A stretch of 64,000 nucleotides of DNA from Chloroflexota bacterium (GTDB taxonomy: Bacteria; Chloroflexota; Limnocylindria; Limnocylindrales; CSP1-4), in contig JAHBUZ010000008.1 in the NCBI GenBank assembly GCA_019637815.1, positions 1 through 64,000 of the forward strand, read 5' to 3'. A program made the position numbers and the translations under genes. The stretch's first letter is position 1; the number at the start of each line of letters is the position of its first letter. Positions 49,627-58,903 of the stretch are shown here, in pieces. Under the pieces are notes generated by a model. The model was not told where the DNA came from. It saw only the letters and a list, made by a program, of their open reading frames with translations, and searched no databases.

Positions 49627-52401
49627 ATGTCGGACACCGTGGCACCGTCCGAGCGTGCCCATCAGGCTGCCAAGCGCTACATCTACGCGTGGGGGGGCGG
49701 CCGCGCCGAAGGCGACGGCTCCATGCGGAACCTGCTCGGTGGCAAGGGCGCTGGCCTCGCCGAGATGACCCTCGCGGGCCTGCCGGTGCCCGCGGGCTTC
49801 ACCATCACCACCGAGGCCTGCAACGACTACTTCGCCAATGGCGAGCAGCTGCCGGTCGGGCTCTGGGATGACGTCGTGGCGGCCGTCCACGAGGTCGAGC
49901 GGGAGACCGGCAAGGGCTTCGGGGACGTCGCCAACCCGCTCCTCGTGAGCGTGCGCTCGGGTGCCCGCTTCTCGATGCCGGGCATGATGGACACGGTCCT
50001 CAACCTGGGTCTCAACGAGCAGACCCTCCAGGGGCTCATCACGCTCACCGGCAACGAGCGCTTCGGCTGGGATGCGTATCGCCGCTTCATCCAGATGTTC
50101 GGGCGCATCGTGCTGGGCATCAGCGCGGAGCGCTTCGACCACGCCCTCGACGCCAAGAAGGCGCAGCGGGGTGTCACGGGTGACACGGACCTGACCGCCT
50201 CGGACCTGCGCGAGGTCGTCGCCGACTTCCAGGCCATCGTGCGAGCGGACACCGGCGCGGACTTCCCGTCCGACCCGTATCAGCAGCTGGACCTCTCCAT
50301 CAAGGCGGTCTTCGCGAGCTGGTTCGGCAAGCGCGCGCGGGACTACCGCAACAGCCAGAAGATCGCGCATGACCTGGGCACCGCGGTCAACGTGGTGACC
50401 ATGGTCTTCGGCAACATGGGCGATGACTCGGGCACGGGCGTGGCGTTCACGCGTGACCCCAACACCGGGGAGCGGGTGCTCTTCGGGGAGTACCTCACCA
50501 ATGCCCAGGGCGAGGATGTCGTGGCGGGCATCCGCACCGCGCCGCGCATCGCCCAGATGGAGACGGACATGCCCGCCGTCTTCGGGGAGTTCCAGCGCAT
50601 CGGCCAGCAGCTGGAGCAGCACTACCGGGATGTCCAGGACCTCGAGTTCACCATCGAGCGGGGTCGGCTGTACATGCTCCAGACCCGCTCCGCGAAGCGG
50701 ACCGCCGCGGCGGCCGTGCGCATCGCGAGCGACATGGTGGCGGAGGGGCTCATCAGCAAGGAGGAGGCCGTCGGCCGCGTCGAGCCGGCGCACGTGGACC
50801 AGCTCCTCCGGGACCAGTTCGATGCCGCTGCGCTCAAGGCCGCGCCGCGCATCGCGAAGGGGCTCAATGCCTCGCCGGGTGCCGCCGTGGGTCGTGCCGT
50901 GTTCGACGCGGACACCGCGGTGGAGTGGGTCGAGCGAGGCGAGCGGGTCGTGCTCGTGCGCATCGAGACCAGCCCGGACGACTTCCATGGCATGGCGGTG
51001 GCCCAGGGCATCCTGACCGCCCGGGGCGGGGCGACCTCCCACGCGGCGGTCGTGGCACGCCAGATCGGCAAGCCCTGCGTGGCCGGCTGCGCCGAGCTCC
51101 AGGTCGACTATCGGACAAAGAGCGCCCGGAGCTCGGAGTCGGGGCTGACCTTCGCCGAGGGCGACTGGATCTCCGTCGATGGCTCCACGGGCGAGGTCTA
51201 CCAGGGTGCGGTGCCCACGGTGGCTGCCCGCTTCGAGGATCAGCCGGACCTCCAGCGCATCCTCGGCTGGGCCGACGAGATCCGCCGGATGGGGGTCTGG
51301 ACGAACGCCGACAAGCCGGAGGAGGCCGAGCGCGCCCGCGCGTACGGTGCCCAGGGCATCGGCCTGTGTCGCACCGAGCACATGTTCCGCGAGGGTGAGC
51401 GGCTGGAGATCGTGCGGGGCGCGATCCTCATCGCGCACCAGGCGACGCGTGCCAAGGCGCGGCGCGACGCCGGCGAGACGCTCTCCGCAGAGGACGCCGC
51501 GATCGTCGAGCGATTCGATGCGGCGATGGCGCAGCTGGAGCAGCTCCAGCAGGGCGACTTCGAGGGCATCTTCCGGGCGATGGACGGCCTGCCCGTGGTC
51601 ATCCGGCTCATCGACCCGCCGCTCCATGAGTTCCTGCCCAACCTCGAGGAGCAGCTCGTCAAGGTCACCAGGGCCGGCGATGCCGCCACGCCGGAGGACC
51701 GACAGCTCCTCGCGATCATCCAGTCGATGCACGAGCAGAACCCCATGCTCGGGCTGCGCGGCTGCCGCCTGGGGCTCATGATCCCCGACTTCGTGAAGAT
51801 CCAGACGCGGGCGATCCTGAACGCCCAGATCGCGGTCAAGCAGACGGGCGGCAACCCCATCGCCAAGATCATGATCCCGCTCGTGGGCCACGTGAACGAG
51901 CTGTCACGGACGCGGGCGCTGCTCGAGGCGGAGGCCAAGGCGGTCGAGGAGCGGGCCGGCGTCAGCGTCGACTACAAGTTCGGCACCATGATCGAGGTGC
52001 CGCGCGGTGCGCTCACCGCGGACGAGGTCGCCCGCGAGGCGGACTTCTTCAGCTTCGGCACCAACGACCTGACGCAGATGACGTTCGGCTACAGCCGCGA
52101 CGACGCGGAGGGCGGGTTCCTGCTCAAGTACGTCGAGGAGGGCATCCTGCCCGTCAACCCCTTCCAGACCCTCGACGATGCGGTCGCCGATCTCATGCGG
52201 GTCGCGGTCGAGAAGGGCCGCTCGACCAAGCCGGGCCTGGAGCTGGGCATCTGCGGCGAGCACGGCGGCGACCCCGACTCGATCTTCAAGTGCGAGCGCG
52301 TCGGGCTGGACTACGTGTCCTGCTCGCCGTTCCGGGTGCCCGTCGCGAGGCTCGCGGCGGCGCAGGCAGCGCTCACCAACGCCGCGGAACGCGACAAGTA
52401 G
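49627..52401 (+). CDS. ppdK: pyruvate, phosphate dikinase
   Basis: Interconverts pyruvate + ATP + Pi and PEP + AMP + PPi. 924 residues. N-terminal ATP-grasp ('LLGGKGAGLAEMTLAGLPVP', 'SVRSGARFSMPGMMDTVLNL'), central phosphohistidine domain with His472 ('GGATSHAAVVARQIGKPCVA'), C-terminal TIM barrel ('GIGLCRTEHMF', 'FSFGTNDLTQMTFGYSRDDA') with Cys876 ('LGICGEHGGDP'). GGAGG 9 nt before ATG 49627 sets the start; a ~94-residue upstream frame is non-conserved. Confidence 0.97.
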   Translation: MSDTVAPSERAHQAAKRYIYAWGGGRAEGDGSMRNLLGGKGAGLAEMTLAGLPVPAGFTITTEACNDYFANGEQLPVGLWDDVVAAVHEVERETGKGFGDVANPLLVSVRSGARFSMPGMMDTVLNLGLNEQTLQGLITLTGNERFGWDAYRRFIQMFGRIVLGISAERFDHALDAKKAQRGVTGDTDLTASDLREVVADFQAIVRADTGADFPSDPYQQLDLSIKAVFASWFGKRARDYRNSQKIAHDLGTAVNVVTMVFGNMGDDSGTGVAFTRDPNTGERVLFGEYLTNAQGEDVVAGIRTAPRIAQMETDMPAVFGEFQRIGQQLEQHYRDVQDLEFTIERGRLYMLQTRSAKRTAAAAVRIASDMVAEGLISKEEAVGRVEPAHVDQLLRDQFDAAALKAAPRIAKGLNASPGAAVGRAVFDADTAVEWVERGERVVLVRIETSPDDFHGMAVAQGILTARGGATSHAAVVARQIGKPCVAGCAELQVDYRTKSARSSESGLTFAEGDWISVDGSTGEVYQGAVPTVAARFEDQPDLQRILGWADEIRRMGVWTNADKPEEAERARAYGAQGIGLCRTEHMFREGERLEIVRGAILIAHQATRAKARRDAGETLSAEDAAIVERFDAAMAQLEQLQQGDFEGIFRAMDGLPVVIRLIDPPLHEFLPNLEEQLVKVTRAGDAATPEDRQLLAIIQSMHEQNPMLGLRGCRLGLMIPDFVKIQTRAILNAQIAVKQTGGNPIAKIMIPLVGHVNELSRTRALLEAEAKAVEERAGVSVDYKFGTMIEVPRGALTADEVAREADFFSFGTNDLTQMTFGYSRDDAEGGFLLKYVEEGILPVNPFQTLDDAVADLMRVAVEKGRSTKPGLELGICGEHGGDPDSIFKCERVGLDYVSCSPFRVPVARLAAAQAALTNAAERDK

Positions 52402-52408
52402 GGGAGTG

Positions 52409-52491
52409 GCGGCCCTCGGGCCGCAGCCGTGGCGGGGGATCCCGCCACCGATCCGTGTCACCAACGCCCCGCTCGGGAGACCGACGGGGCG
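52409..52491 (+). terminator. three successive stem-loops after ppdK
   Basis: GCGGCC-ctcg-GGCCGC (52,409-52,424); GTGGCGGG-ggat-CCCGCCAC (52,429-52,448), the strongest; and CGCCCCG/CGGGGCG with a 13-nt loop (52,465-52,491). No T-runs. They face the convergent sigma/anti-sigma operon. Confidence 0.6.
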
Positions 52492-52612
52492 TCACCCTCT
52501 GCCGGTGGCGAGGGGTGCCTCGCCGCGTACCATCAGCCCGAGCGCGCCGCGCGACGAAGCAGGAGCGAACGTGGTCCTCGAGCCGCTGCCGTCCGATCGG
52601 CCGGACCGACGG

Positions 52613-53578
52613 TCATGACCCGGATGACGCTGATGGGGACGGTGTCGCGGGCCGTGGCCGGATGCGGACCGAGTCGAGCATCGCCTGCTGTTCGGCGCGC
52701 ACCTCGGCCGGCGTCTCCGTGAAGCTCCCGGCCACGAGGAACAGGAGGTCCGTGTCCACCTCGATGACGCGGATGCGCATCGCCTGATCGGCACCCTGGA
52801 TCCAGCGCTCGCCGTCGACCGGATCCCGCCACAGGACATATCGATTCGTCTCGCAGCTGCTCCCGATCGTCAGGCCATCGGGAGGGGTGACGGTGAGCTC
52901 GAAGCCGGGACGGCCATCGAACGTACCGAACTCCGGGTCGGTCACCACGGGTGCCGTGGCTGGTCGGTCGGCGTCGGTGGCGCCCCAGGTCGACAGGATG
53001 GTCGCGAGGGACTCCAGGGGCGACCCGGACGGCAGGTCCACCCACCCATCGCTCATGTGGCAGGGATCGACGTACACCCGGCCGATGTCCCACCACTCGA
53101 AGGTCGCGCCATCCGGCGGATAGCCGGCGGGCTTCTCGAGGATCCAGCCGCCCTGCTGCGACCTCCAGCCCTCGCCCACGTCCACGATCACCTCCTGGTC
53201 GTCATCCGGCGCGAGAGGACCACGGGCGACGAGCGGCGTGTCGATGACATAGGCACCCGGTGCCATCGTGCCTCGCGGCAGGGGGAGGGGCGTGGTGGTC
53301 GGCTCCGGCCCGCCGACGACCGATCGCTGGTCACGCAACGGGCTCGTGAGCGCGAGGCCGACGAGGATGATCGCCAGCGCCCCGATCGCTCCCGCGATGA
53401 GCGGGCGTCGCGACCCCGGCTGGAGGATCCGGGTCCAGGGCGACGGACGTCGGTCCGGCACGCTCCGCCTGATGCTCGCCAGGAGGATCGGATCGTCCGG
53501 CAGCTCGTCGGCGGTCTCCTGGAGCCATCGCCGGACCGCTCGGATGGTCCGAGGGTCGATGGGCGTCTCGTCGTGCAT
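52613..53578 (-). CDS. membrane-anchored partner (putative anti-sigma factor) of the ECF sigma factor
   Basis: 321 residues. About 58 cytoplasmic residues, one transmembrane span (~60-77, 'PLIAGAIGALAIILVGLALT'), then a ~240-residue external domain with two Cys ('VDPCHMSDGW', 'IGSSCETNRY') and a Ser/Pro tail. No HxxxCxxC anti-sigma zinc motif. ATG overlaps the stop of the sigma gene (TGATG), so the two are co-translated. The anti-sigma role is inferred from this arrangement only. Confidence 0.65.
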   Translation of the reverse strand: MHDETPIDPRTIRAVRRWLQETADELPDDPILLASIRRSVPDRRPSPWTRILQPGSRRPLIAGAIGALAIILVGLALTSPLRDQRSVVGGPEPTTTPLPLPRGTMAPGAYVIDTPLVARGPLAPDDDQEVIVDVGEGWRSQQGGWILEKPAGYPPDGATFEWWDIGRVYVDPCHMSDGWVDLPSGSPLESLATILSTWGATDADRPATAPVVTDPEFGTFDGRPGFELTVTPPDGLTIGSSCETNRYVLWRDPVDGERWIQGADQAMRIRVIEVDTDLLFLVAGSFTETPAEVRAEQQAMLDSVRIRPRPATPSPSASSGS

Positions 53579-54147
53579 CAGTGGGGTGCCTCCTGGGCCA
53601 TGCCGTTCTGGGCGGCTGGCCGGTCATCGGCTTCGAGGGCCGCGCGCAAGGCGCGCAGCGCGTGGTGCATCCGCGAGTAGGTGGTGCCTGGGCTCGTGCC
53701 CATCACCGCGGCGACCTCCACCAGTGGCAGGTCGAGGAAGTGGTGCAGGACGATGACCGTCCGGTGCTCCACCGAGAGGCGTCGGAAGCCCCGCTCGAGC
53801 TGGTCGCGGTCAGCCACGGCCACGATCCCGGCGTCGACGGCTGGCTCCGGCTGGGGCCCGAGCGACAGCGAGGGCATCCAGCGAGGGGAGCGTCGTGCCT
53901 CCGCATGGCATGCGCGGACGAGGAGTCGATAGCTCCAGGCGTCGAACCGCTCGGGCTCCCGCAGACCGGGCAGATCCTGCCAGATGGCGAGGAACGTCCG
54001 TTGGACCGCGTCATCCGCGAGGCTGCGATCCCGGAGGATGCCGTACGCGATGCGTCGCAGGTGCATGCCGCAGTCGTCGATCAGCTGGTCGAACGCCTCC
54101 CGCTCGCCTGATCGAGCCCGACGCACGACCGAGATGTCGGTTCCCAT
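53578..54147 (-). CDS. ECF-family RNA polymerase sigma factor
   Basis: 189 residues. Region 2: 'FDQLIDDCGMHLRRIAYGIL' and 'DDAVQRTFLAIWQDLPGLRE'; region 4: 'RRLSVEHRTVIVLHHFLDLP' and 'LVEVAAVMGTSPGTTYSRMH'. A ~25-residue C-terminal tail follows. ATG 54147. A TACCAT-type -10 on the minus strand (54,218-54,213) may start it. Regulon unknown. Confidence 0.92.
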   Translation of the reverse strand: MGTDISVVRRARSGEREAFDQLIDDCGMHLRRIAYGILRDRSLADDAVQRTFLAIWQDLPGLREPERFDAWSYRLLVRACHAEARRSPRWMPSLSLGPQPEPAVDAGIVAVADRDQLERGFRRLSVEHRTVIVLHHFLDLPLVEVAAVMGTSPGTTYSRMHHALRALRAALEADDRPAAQNGMAQEAPH

Positions 54148-54255
54148 GCAGTCTTGCCTCGCCTGATCGCTGGGCTCGACGAGGTCGAGCGACGGCGCTC
54201 ATGTGCCGTCACATGGTATGTGCGTGGCACGGGGCGGAACCTTGAGATCCCGTCC

Positions 54256-54983
54256 TCAGACGGCGCGGGCGACGTACGCGGCGATGATCCCGTCGTCGGA
54301 GTGGTCGATCTGCTCGAGGCGGAACCCGCACCGCTCGATCATCGGTTCCAGCAGCCAGGTGAACGTCGAGTGCTCGTCGCGGACGTGCTCCTCGATGTCC
54401 CTCCGCGTCCACACCGCATCGGTCGTGGCCTCCGTCGGCAGGGTCGCGCACCAGCGCTCGATGCGTTCCTCGGCCTGGGACGGCTCGAAGGCGTACACGA
54501 TGTCCATCAGTCGCAGGATCCCACCGGGCCGCAGGATGCCCCGCATCCGATCCAGCGCGAGCGCCTTCCAGAAGTCCGGCAGGTGGTGCAGCGCCCATCG
54601 GCTGTACACGACGTCCGCGGGCGCCCCGGCGTGGTCGTAGCTCAGGAACCGGCCTCGACGATGTCGATGTTCTGGAGACCCGACGCCGCCACCTTGGTGC
54701 GCAACCGTTCCAGCATGACGCGGGACACGTCGACGGCCACCACACGGCCACATCGCGGCGCGACCGCCAGCGTGAGCTGCCCGGTGCCGGAACCCAGGTC
54801 CACGACCCGGGAGCGCCGATCGAGCCCGAGCCGGACGAGCAGCTCGACCTCCGCCGCTGCGTCGGCGTCCTCCTTCTCGTCATACCGCGCGACATGGGCA
54901 GGGTCCAGGTTCTCCCGCCCGGCCGTGGTCAGCTCATCGAGCAGCCAGCCGGGTGCCGCTGGCTGGTCGCCGGGTCCACGCAT
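54256..54983 (-). pseudogene. SAM-dependent methyltransferase with a single-base frameshift
   Basis: Class I methyltransferase split over two frames. Frame 1 from ATG 54983 has the SAM loop 'SRVVDLGSGTGQLTLAVAPR' and stops soon after 'NIDIVEAGS'. Frame 2 resumes directly with 'FLSYDHAGAPADVVYSRWAL', 'HHLPDFWKALALDRMRGILR' and 'PGGILRLMDIVYAFEP'. One missing T in a GGTTCC (expected GGTTTCC) near 54,645-54,650 reconciles both, giving about 242 residues. A TATCCT -10 box ends 7 nt before ATG 54983. It could be a real mutation or a sequencing error. Confidence 0.8.
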
Positions 54984-54990
54984 GCGCACG

Positions 54991-54996
54991 AGGATA
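54991..54996 (-). promoter_or_regulatory. -10 box for leaderless methyltransferase transcription
   Basis: TATCCT on the minus strand, ending 7 nt before ATG 54983; supports that start over the longer upstream frame. Confidence 0.45.
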
Positions 54997-55476
54997 GGGA
55001 CGTGCGGTCGCCTCGTCCATCCACATCGCGGTCGAGGTCGCGGCGGATCGATGGTCGCTCGCTCGCAGGAAGTGGGCCGTAGAGCGAAGCATCGGCGGAT
55101 CCGGGGGTCTCGTGCGTCGCGCCGGACCCTCCGCGTCGACGTCCTGCCCGGCATGTGCGTGGGATGGCGACGGATGGGGCATCACGGGCGACTCCACCAG
55201 GTCTCCGAGCCCAGGTCGGGGCTGATCCTTCGTCGATACGCCCATCCTGTGAGAACGCCGAAGGCGGCGTCATCGACAGGCCCGACGCCACCGACAAACG
55301 GCCGACGTACCCGCTCGATCGATGCTGGTAGCTGACTCGATCCTGCCGCGCTGATGCTCCGATATGACTCGGACAGGAAGGGCTCGTGCCCGGCGTCGAT
55401 CACGCGACCCGCCCACGGACCGGACACCGCGGCGGCGCCAGCGACCGCCGCCGGCGCCACGCCCGCGCGCGACCGC
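54997..55476. other. 480-nt region without a confident gene
   Basis: Between the methyltransferase promoter and the cupredoxin stop. A 92-residue minus-strand frame (55,460-55,182) is open but has no recognisable motif or Shine-Dalgarno. Base composition is a little less GC-rich than the flanking genes. I see no RNA gene. Confidence 0.4.
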
Positions 55477-55887
55477 TCAGCGCTCCGTGACGGTCACGAA
55501 CCCGATCATGCCGTACTGCTCATGCCCCGGAAGGTGGCAGATATAGCGATACGTGCCGGCCGCGGGGAACGTGACCACGGTCCGGACCATGCCCAGGGCG
55601 GGCACGGACTGCTCGGTCGGACGCTCACCATGCTCCGGCTCGGTCCCGGTCCGGTGCCGGGAGTGGCTCGCCTCGTCCCCCACGATCCACTCGTGGTCGA
55701 TGGGGTCCAGGTTGCGCAGCACGAACGTGACCGGCTGACCCGCGGGCACCGTCACGGACGCCGGCAGGAAGTGCGAGTAGCGCATCTCGATGGTCACGGT
55801 CGGACCGCTCGCGGGCATCGCCGAGGCGGTCACGAGGACCACCCCGGCGACGACGGCTGGCAGCACGAGCGCGCGCAGCCAGCGCAT
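55477..55887 (-). CDS. secreted cupredoxin-like copper protein
   Basis: 136 residues. Signal/anchor about 1-24 ('LRALVLPAVVAGVVLVTASA'), then a cupredoxin fold. Type 1 copper ligands can be assigned: His in 'DPIDHEWIVG', and Cys, His, Met in 'YICHLPGHEQYGMIGFV' (C-x4-H-x4-M). Placed one base after the DUF2330-like gene stop, so co-transcribed. Likely an electron carrier or copper-binding protein outside the membrane. Confidence 0.85.
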   Translation of the reverse strand: MRWLRALVLPAVVAGVVLVTASAMPASGPTVTIEMRYSHFLPASVTVPAGQPVTFVLRNLDPIDHEWIVGDEASHSRHRTGTEPEHGERPTEQSVPALGMVRTVVTFPAAGTYRYICHLPGHEQYGMIGFVTVTER

Positions 55888-55888
55888 C

Positions 55889-56992
55889 TCAGACGATCCG
55901 GTCGACCGGCACCACGTCCGGACGTCGGGTGCGTCGGGTCCATGCGGTCGCACCGCCCGCGGCCACGGCCACCAGGAGCACCGCCAGCCCCAGCACGCCC
56001 ACGTCATCGGGCAGGCCGGCGAGCGCGGTCGCACCCGTGGTCGACACATCGACCGGCGTCGATCCGTCGCTGGCAGGTCGCTCGAGACCCGCTGCAACGC
56101 GCGAGGGCGCGCCGGCGCCGGTCGCGTCGATGGCGAGGTCGTAGCGCAGGTCGATGGCCTTCGCATCCACCACGACCTTCATGAGCCACGCGGACTCGGG
56201 CACCCACTCCATGCCCCGGTCGGACCGGAGGTCATCGAGCAGGGCCTTGCGTGCGGGTGCGGTGTGGGTGAGCCGGATCCCGGAATCGCCGGTCGCGGCG
56301 GGCAGGATCGTGGGCACCCGGTCGGTCAGCAGGTAGACGTCCGCGTCCACGCGGTCCTCGCCGGTCTTGCCCAGCGACAGGATGCGCAGCGGCACCCATG
56401 GCTGGTCGGTGGGGATGGTGATGTGGACGGGCGTGCCGTCGCCGATGCCCTGACCCTGCTCGGCGGCTGCGTCGGCGTCGAAGGCCGCGGCCAGGAAGAT
56501 GGGCGATCGCTCCGCGTAGAAGTCGAGCACCTCGGGGGCGTCCGGTGGCAGGCGGAAGCCGTGCTCGATCGCCCACTGGCCGACCGCGTCACCACCACCC
56601 CGCAGGACGGTCAGGTCCAGGGCGTCGATGCGGGTCTCCAGGAGCACCTCCACGCCAGTGCCATCGGCGCGCTGCACGGCGAAGTCCGGCAGGGCGCTCG
56701 GCACGGGCGGGTCCGTCTCGAGGATGAGTCGCTGGAGGGTCCAGTCGCCACCCTTCTCGACGGACGTGGGGATGCCCGGCAGGGGTGTGATGGACCCGAA
56801 CTGTCCGCCACCGCCCGCGAACGCGAACGCGGTGACGTAGTGCTCCACCCCATCATGGAAGCCCACGAAGGTGGTGGTCCGGAGGAGGTTGACGGCGCCG
56901 TTGGGGCCGATGAGCCCACCGCACGCGGCAGCGGGGATGACGCTGACGGCGGTGGCCAGGAGGGATGCCGCCAGGGCGGCTGGGAGACGTCG
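55889..56992 (-). CDS. DUF2330-like secreted, membrane-anchored protein
   Basis: 367 residues: signal peptide (~1-23, 'LPAALAASLLATAVSVIPAA') followed by 'CGGLIGPNGAVNLLRTTTFV', a start typical of DUF2330 proteins; a large beta-rich external domain ('FGSITPLPGIPTSVEKGGDW', 'WLMKVVVDAKAIDLRYDLAI'); and a C-terminal membrane span ('VGVLGLAVLLVAVAAGGATA') with a basic end. GGAG lies ~8 nt before ATG 56992. Followed at once by the cupredoxin. Function unknown. Confidence 0.7.
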   Translation of the reverse strand, partial: RRLPAALAASLLATAVSVIPAAACGGLIGPNGAVNLLRTTTFVGFHDGVEHYVTAFAFAGGGGQFGSITPLPGIPTSVEKGGDWTLQRLILETDPPVPSALPDFAVQRADGTGVEVLLETRIDALDLTVLRGGGDAVGQWAIEHGFRLPPDAPEVLDFYAERSPIFLAAAFDADAAAEQGQGIGDGTPVHITIPTDQPWVPLRILSLGKTGEDRVDADVYLLTDRVPTILPAATGDSGIRLTHTAPARKALLDDLRSDRGMEWVPESAWLMKVVVDAKAIDLRYDLAIDATGAGAPSRVAAGLERPASDGSTPVDVSTTGATALAGLPDDVGVLGLAVLLVAVAAGGATAWTRRTRRPDVVPVDRIV

Positions 56993-57129
56993 CATCCGTT
57001 CGCTCCATCGCGGCCGACCAGGACTCGGTCGGCGATGGGGTATCCGGACGCCGCGACCTGCGGTTCGGTTCCCTCCGAGCGTGGCGACGGACGGTGGGGC
57101 CGCGCGGGTGGCCTCGGATCGACCGGACC

Positions 57130-58299
57130 TCAGGAAGCGCCGGACTCCTCCGCTCGTGCCTCCTCGAGCGCCTCCTCGCCCACCCTGGGACCACCCTCGG
57201 AGGGCAGCCGTGGCCGGTCGGGGTCGGCGTCGATGTCGGCGGGTGGTCGGACCTGGTCGAGCCAGGCGTTGAACAGCGTCGCGAACACGGCGAGCACCGG
57301 CACCCCGAACACGCCACCCAGGGCCCCCGCGACCTGGGCGCCCACGAACACCGCGGCGAGCACCAGGATCGGGTTCATGCCGACCGCCGTGCCCAGCACC
57401 CGAGGCGAGATGATGTTCTGGATGACCAGCAGCCCGATGACGAGGCAGATGGTCACGGGCACGAGCGCCGTGGGCGCGAACACGAGCGCGGTCAGGAACA
57501 GCGGCGCCCACGAGATGAGCTGGCCGAAGTAGGGGATCGACTGGAGGGCCGCGGTCACGACCGCGATGAGCGCCACGAACGGCACGCCGAACACGAACGC
57601 GATGATCCCGACGACGACACCGTACAGCGCCGCGATCCCGAACTGGCCCCGCACGAACCCGCCGAACGACCGCGTGGTCGCGGCCGCGACGTCATCCCAC
57701 AGCGTCTGTCGGCCGGGCGGCACGAGCCGCTGCCCGAAGCGCAGGAAGCGCCCCTTGTTGGCGACCATCACGACCGCGATGAAGATGACCGCGGTGCCCT
57801 GGGTGAACAGGATCATGCCGCCGCTCAGGATGTCCTCGAGCAGGGCCGTCGCTGCGCCCTGGAGCTGTCGGATGCCTTCCTCCACCGCGCCGCGCAGGTC
57901 GACCTGGATGCCCCAGCTGTCGATCTGGGCCTGGAGCGGGCCGACGAGCCGGGTGACCGCCTCGTCCACGGACCGGGTCTCGCCGAGGATGTTGGCGAGG
58001 GACGAGAGCACCGAGCTCGCCACGAGCACCAGGCCCACGATGGCGAGGATGACGAGCAGGAAGAACACCGATGCGGCGAGCAGCCCTCGCGGCAACGCCG
58101 GCGCGTGATGGAGGATCGCGGTCACGACCGCGTCCAGCAGGAACGCGAGGATCCACGCCACGAAGAACATGGCGATGATGGAGAAGAACGGCCGGATGAC
58201 CTCGGCGAACAGGAGCAGCGTGCCGAGACCCGTGGCGATGGGCAGCGTGAGCAGCAGCCAGCGGAGCGCCTGCCGTTCGAGGTGGGTCAGCCGGATCAC
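57130..58299 (-). CDS. AI-2E family transporter
   Basis: 389 residues with about eight membrane spans (for example 'PFFSIIAMFFVAWILAFLLD', 'GLLAASVFFLLVILAIVGLV', 'AVIFIAVVMVANKGRFLRFG'). 'LVIGLLVIQNIISPRVLGTA' then 'VGMNPILVLAAVFVGAQVAG' is the family signature. Substrates vary (autoinducer, Na+/H+). The C-terminal ~40 residues are an acidic cytoplasmic tail. GTG 58299 follows a TACCGT box by 6 nt, fixing the start. Divergent from marR. Confidence 0.88.
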   Translation of the reverse strand: MIRLTHLERQALRWLLLTLPIATGLGTLLLFAEVIRPFFSIIAMFFVAWILAFLLDAVVTAILHHAPALPRGLLAASVFFLLVILAIVGLVLVASSVLSSLANILGETRSVDEAVTRLVGPLQAQIDSWGIQVDLRGAVEEGIRQLQGAATALLEDILSGGMILFTQGTAVIFIAVVMVANKGRFLRFGQRLVPPGRQTLWDDVAAATTRSFGGFVRGQFGIAALYGVVVGIIAFVFGVPFVALIAVVTAALQSIPYFGQLISWAPLFLTALVFAPTALVPVTICLVIGLLVIQNIISPRVLGTAVGMNPILVLAAVFVGAQVAGALGGVFGVPVLAVFATLFNAWLDQVRPPADIDADPDRPRLPSEGGPRVGEEALEEARAEESGAS

Positions 58300-58305
58300 G
58301 CGGTC

Positions 58306-58374
58306 ACGGTAGCAGTCGGGAGCAATGGACCCGCCGAAGGTCCTGGTGCGCAGCCGCTGCTCGGCGTGTATGGT
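58306..58374. promoter_or_regulatory. divergent promoters of the transporter and marR
   Basis: Minus-strand -10 TACCGT (58,311-58,306), 6 nt before GTG 58299; plus-strand -10 TATGGT (58,369-58,374), 7 nt before GTG 58382. Both imply leaderless transcripts. The ~57 bp between the boxes is where MarR could control both sides. Confidence 0.5.
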
Positions 58375-58381
58375 TCGTGCC

Positions 58382-58903
58382 GTGCGAAGTATTCGGCCTG
58401 ACCGAAGCGATACGACGACCCCGCCCCCCGCCACCGACGAGGTGCTCGTGGCGCGGATCGTGGACGCCTTCGAGCGGCTCGCCGACCTCGCCACGGAGGT
58501 CCATACGGACGAGCTGCTCACGGTGGACATCACGATGCAGCAGGCCAAGGCGCTCCACGTGATCGCGGCGGATCCGGGCATCGGTGTCTCGGCGCTCGCG
58601 GCACGGCTGCGCATCGGCCTGTCCACGGCGAGCGGCAGCCTCGACCGCCTGGTCGAGATGGGCCTCATCGACCGGCGTCATGACGATCAGGACCGCCGCC
58701 ACGTGGTCCTGACCCTCACCGACGAGGGCCGTGTGGTCATGGACCGATTCCGGGATGTGGGCGTGGGCTTCCTCCGGGAGCACCTCACCCAGCTCCATCC
58801 GGCCGAGCTGGCCGGTCTCCAGACAGGACTCGAGGGCCTCCTGCGCGTGATGGCCGCGCGGACGCCGGTGTCGCAGCCCATCGAAGTCGAAGGAGCCCCA
58901 TGA
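58382..58903 (+). CDS. MarR-family transcriptional regulator
   Basis: 173 residues, winged helix: 'VDITMQQAKALHVIAADPGI', 'GVSALAARLRIGLSTASGSL' then 'DRLVEMGLIDRRHDDQDRRH' and 'VVLTLTDEGRVVMDRF'. GTG 58382 is placed by the -10 spacing. Its stop overlaps the RND pump gene (ATGA), so it likely controls that pump and possibly the divergent transporter. Confidence 0.92.
   Translation: MRSIRPDRSDTTTPPPATDEVLVARIVDAFERLADLATEVHTDELLTVDITMQQAKALHVIAADPGIGVSALAARLRIGLSTASGSLDRLVEMGLIDRRHDDQDRRHVVLTLTDEGRVVMDRFRDVGVGFLREHLTQLHPAELAGLQTGLEGLLRVMAARTPVSQPIEVEGAP

Noticed and set aside
55182-55460. 92-residue minus-strand gene between methyltransferase and cupredoxin
   Set aside because: No motif, no Shine-Dalgarno and no -10 box at the leaderless distance; kept only as a note in the gap description.
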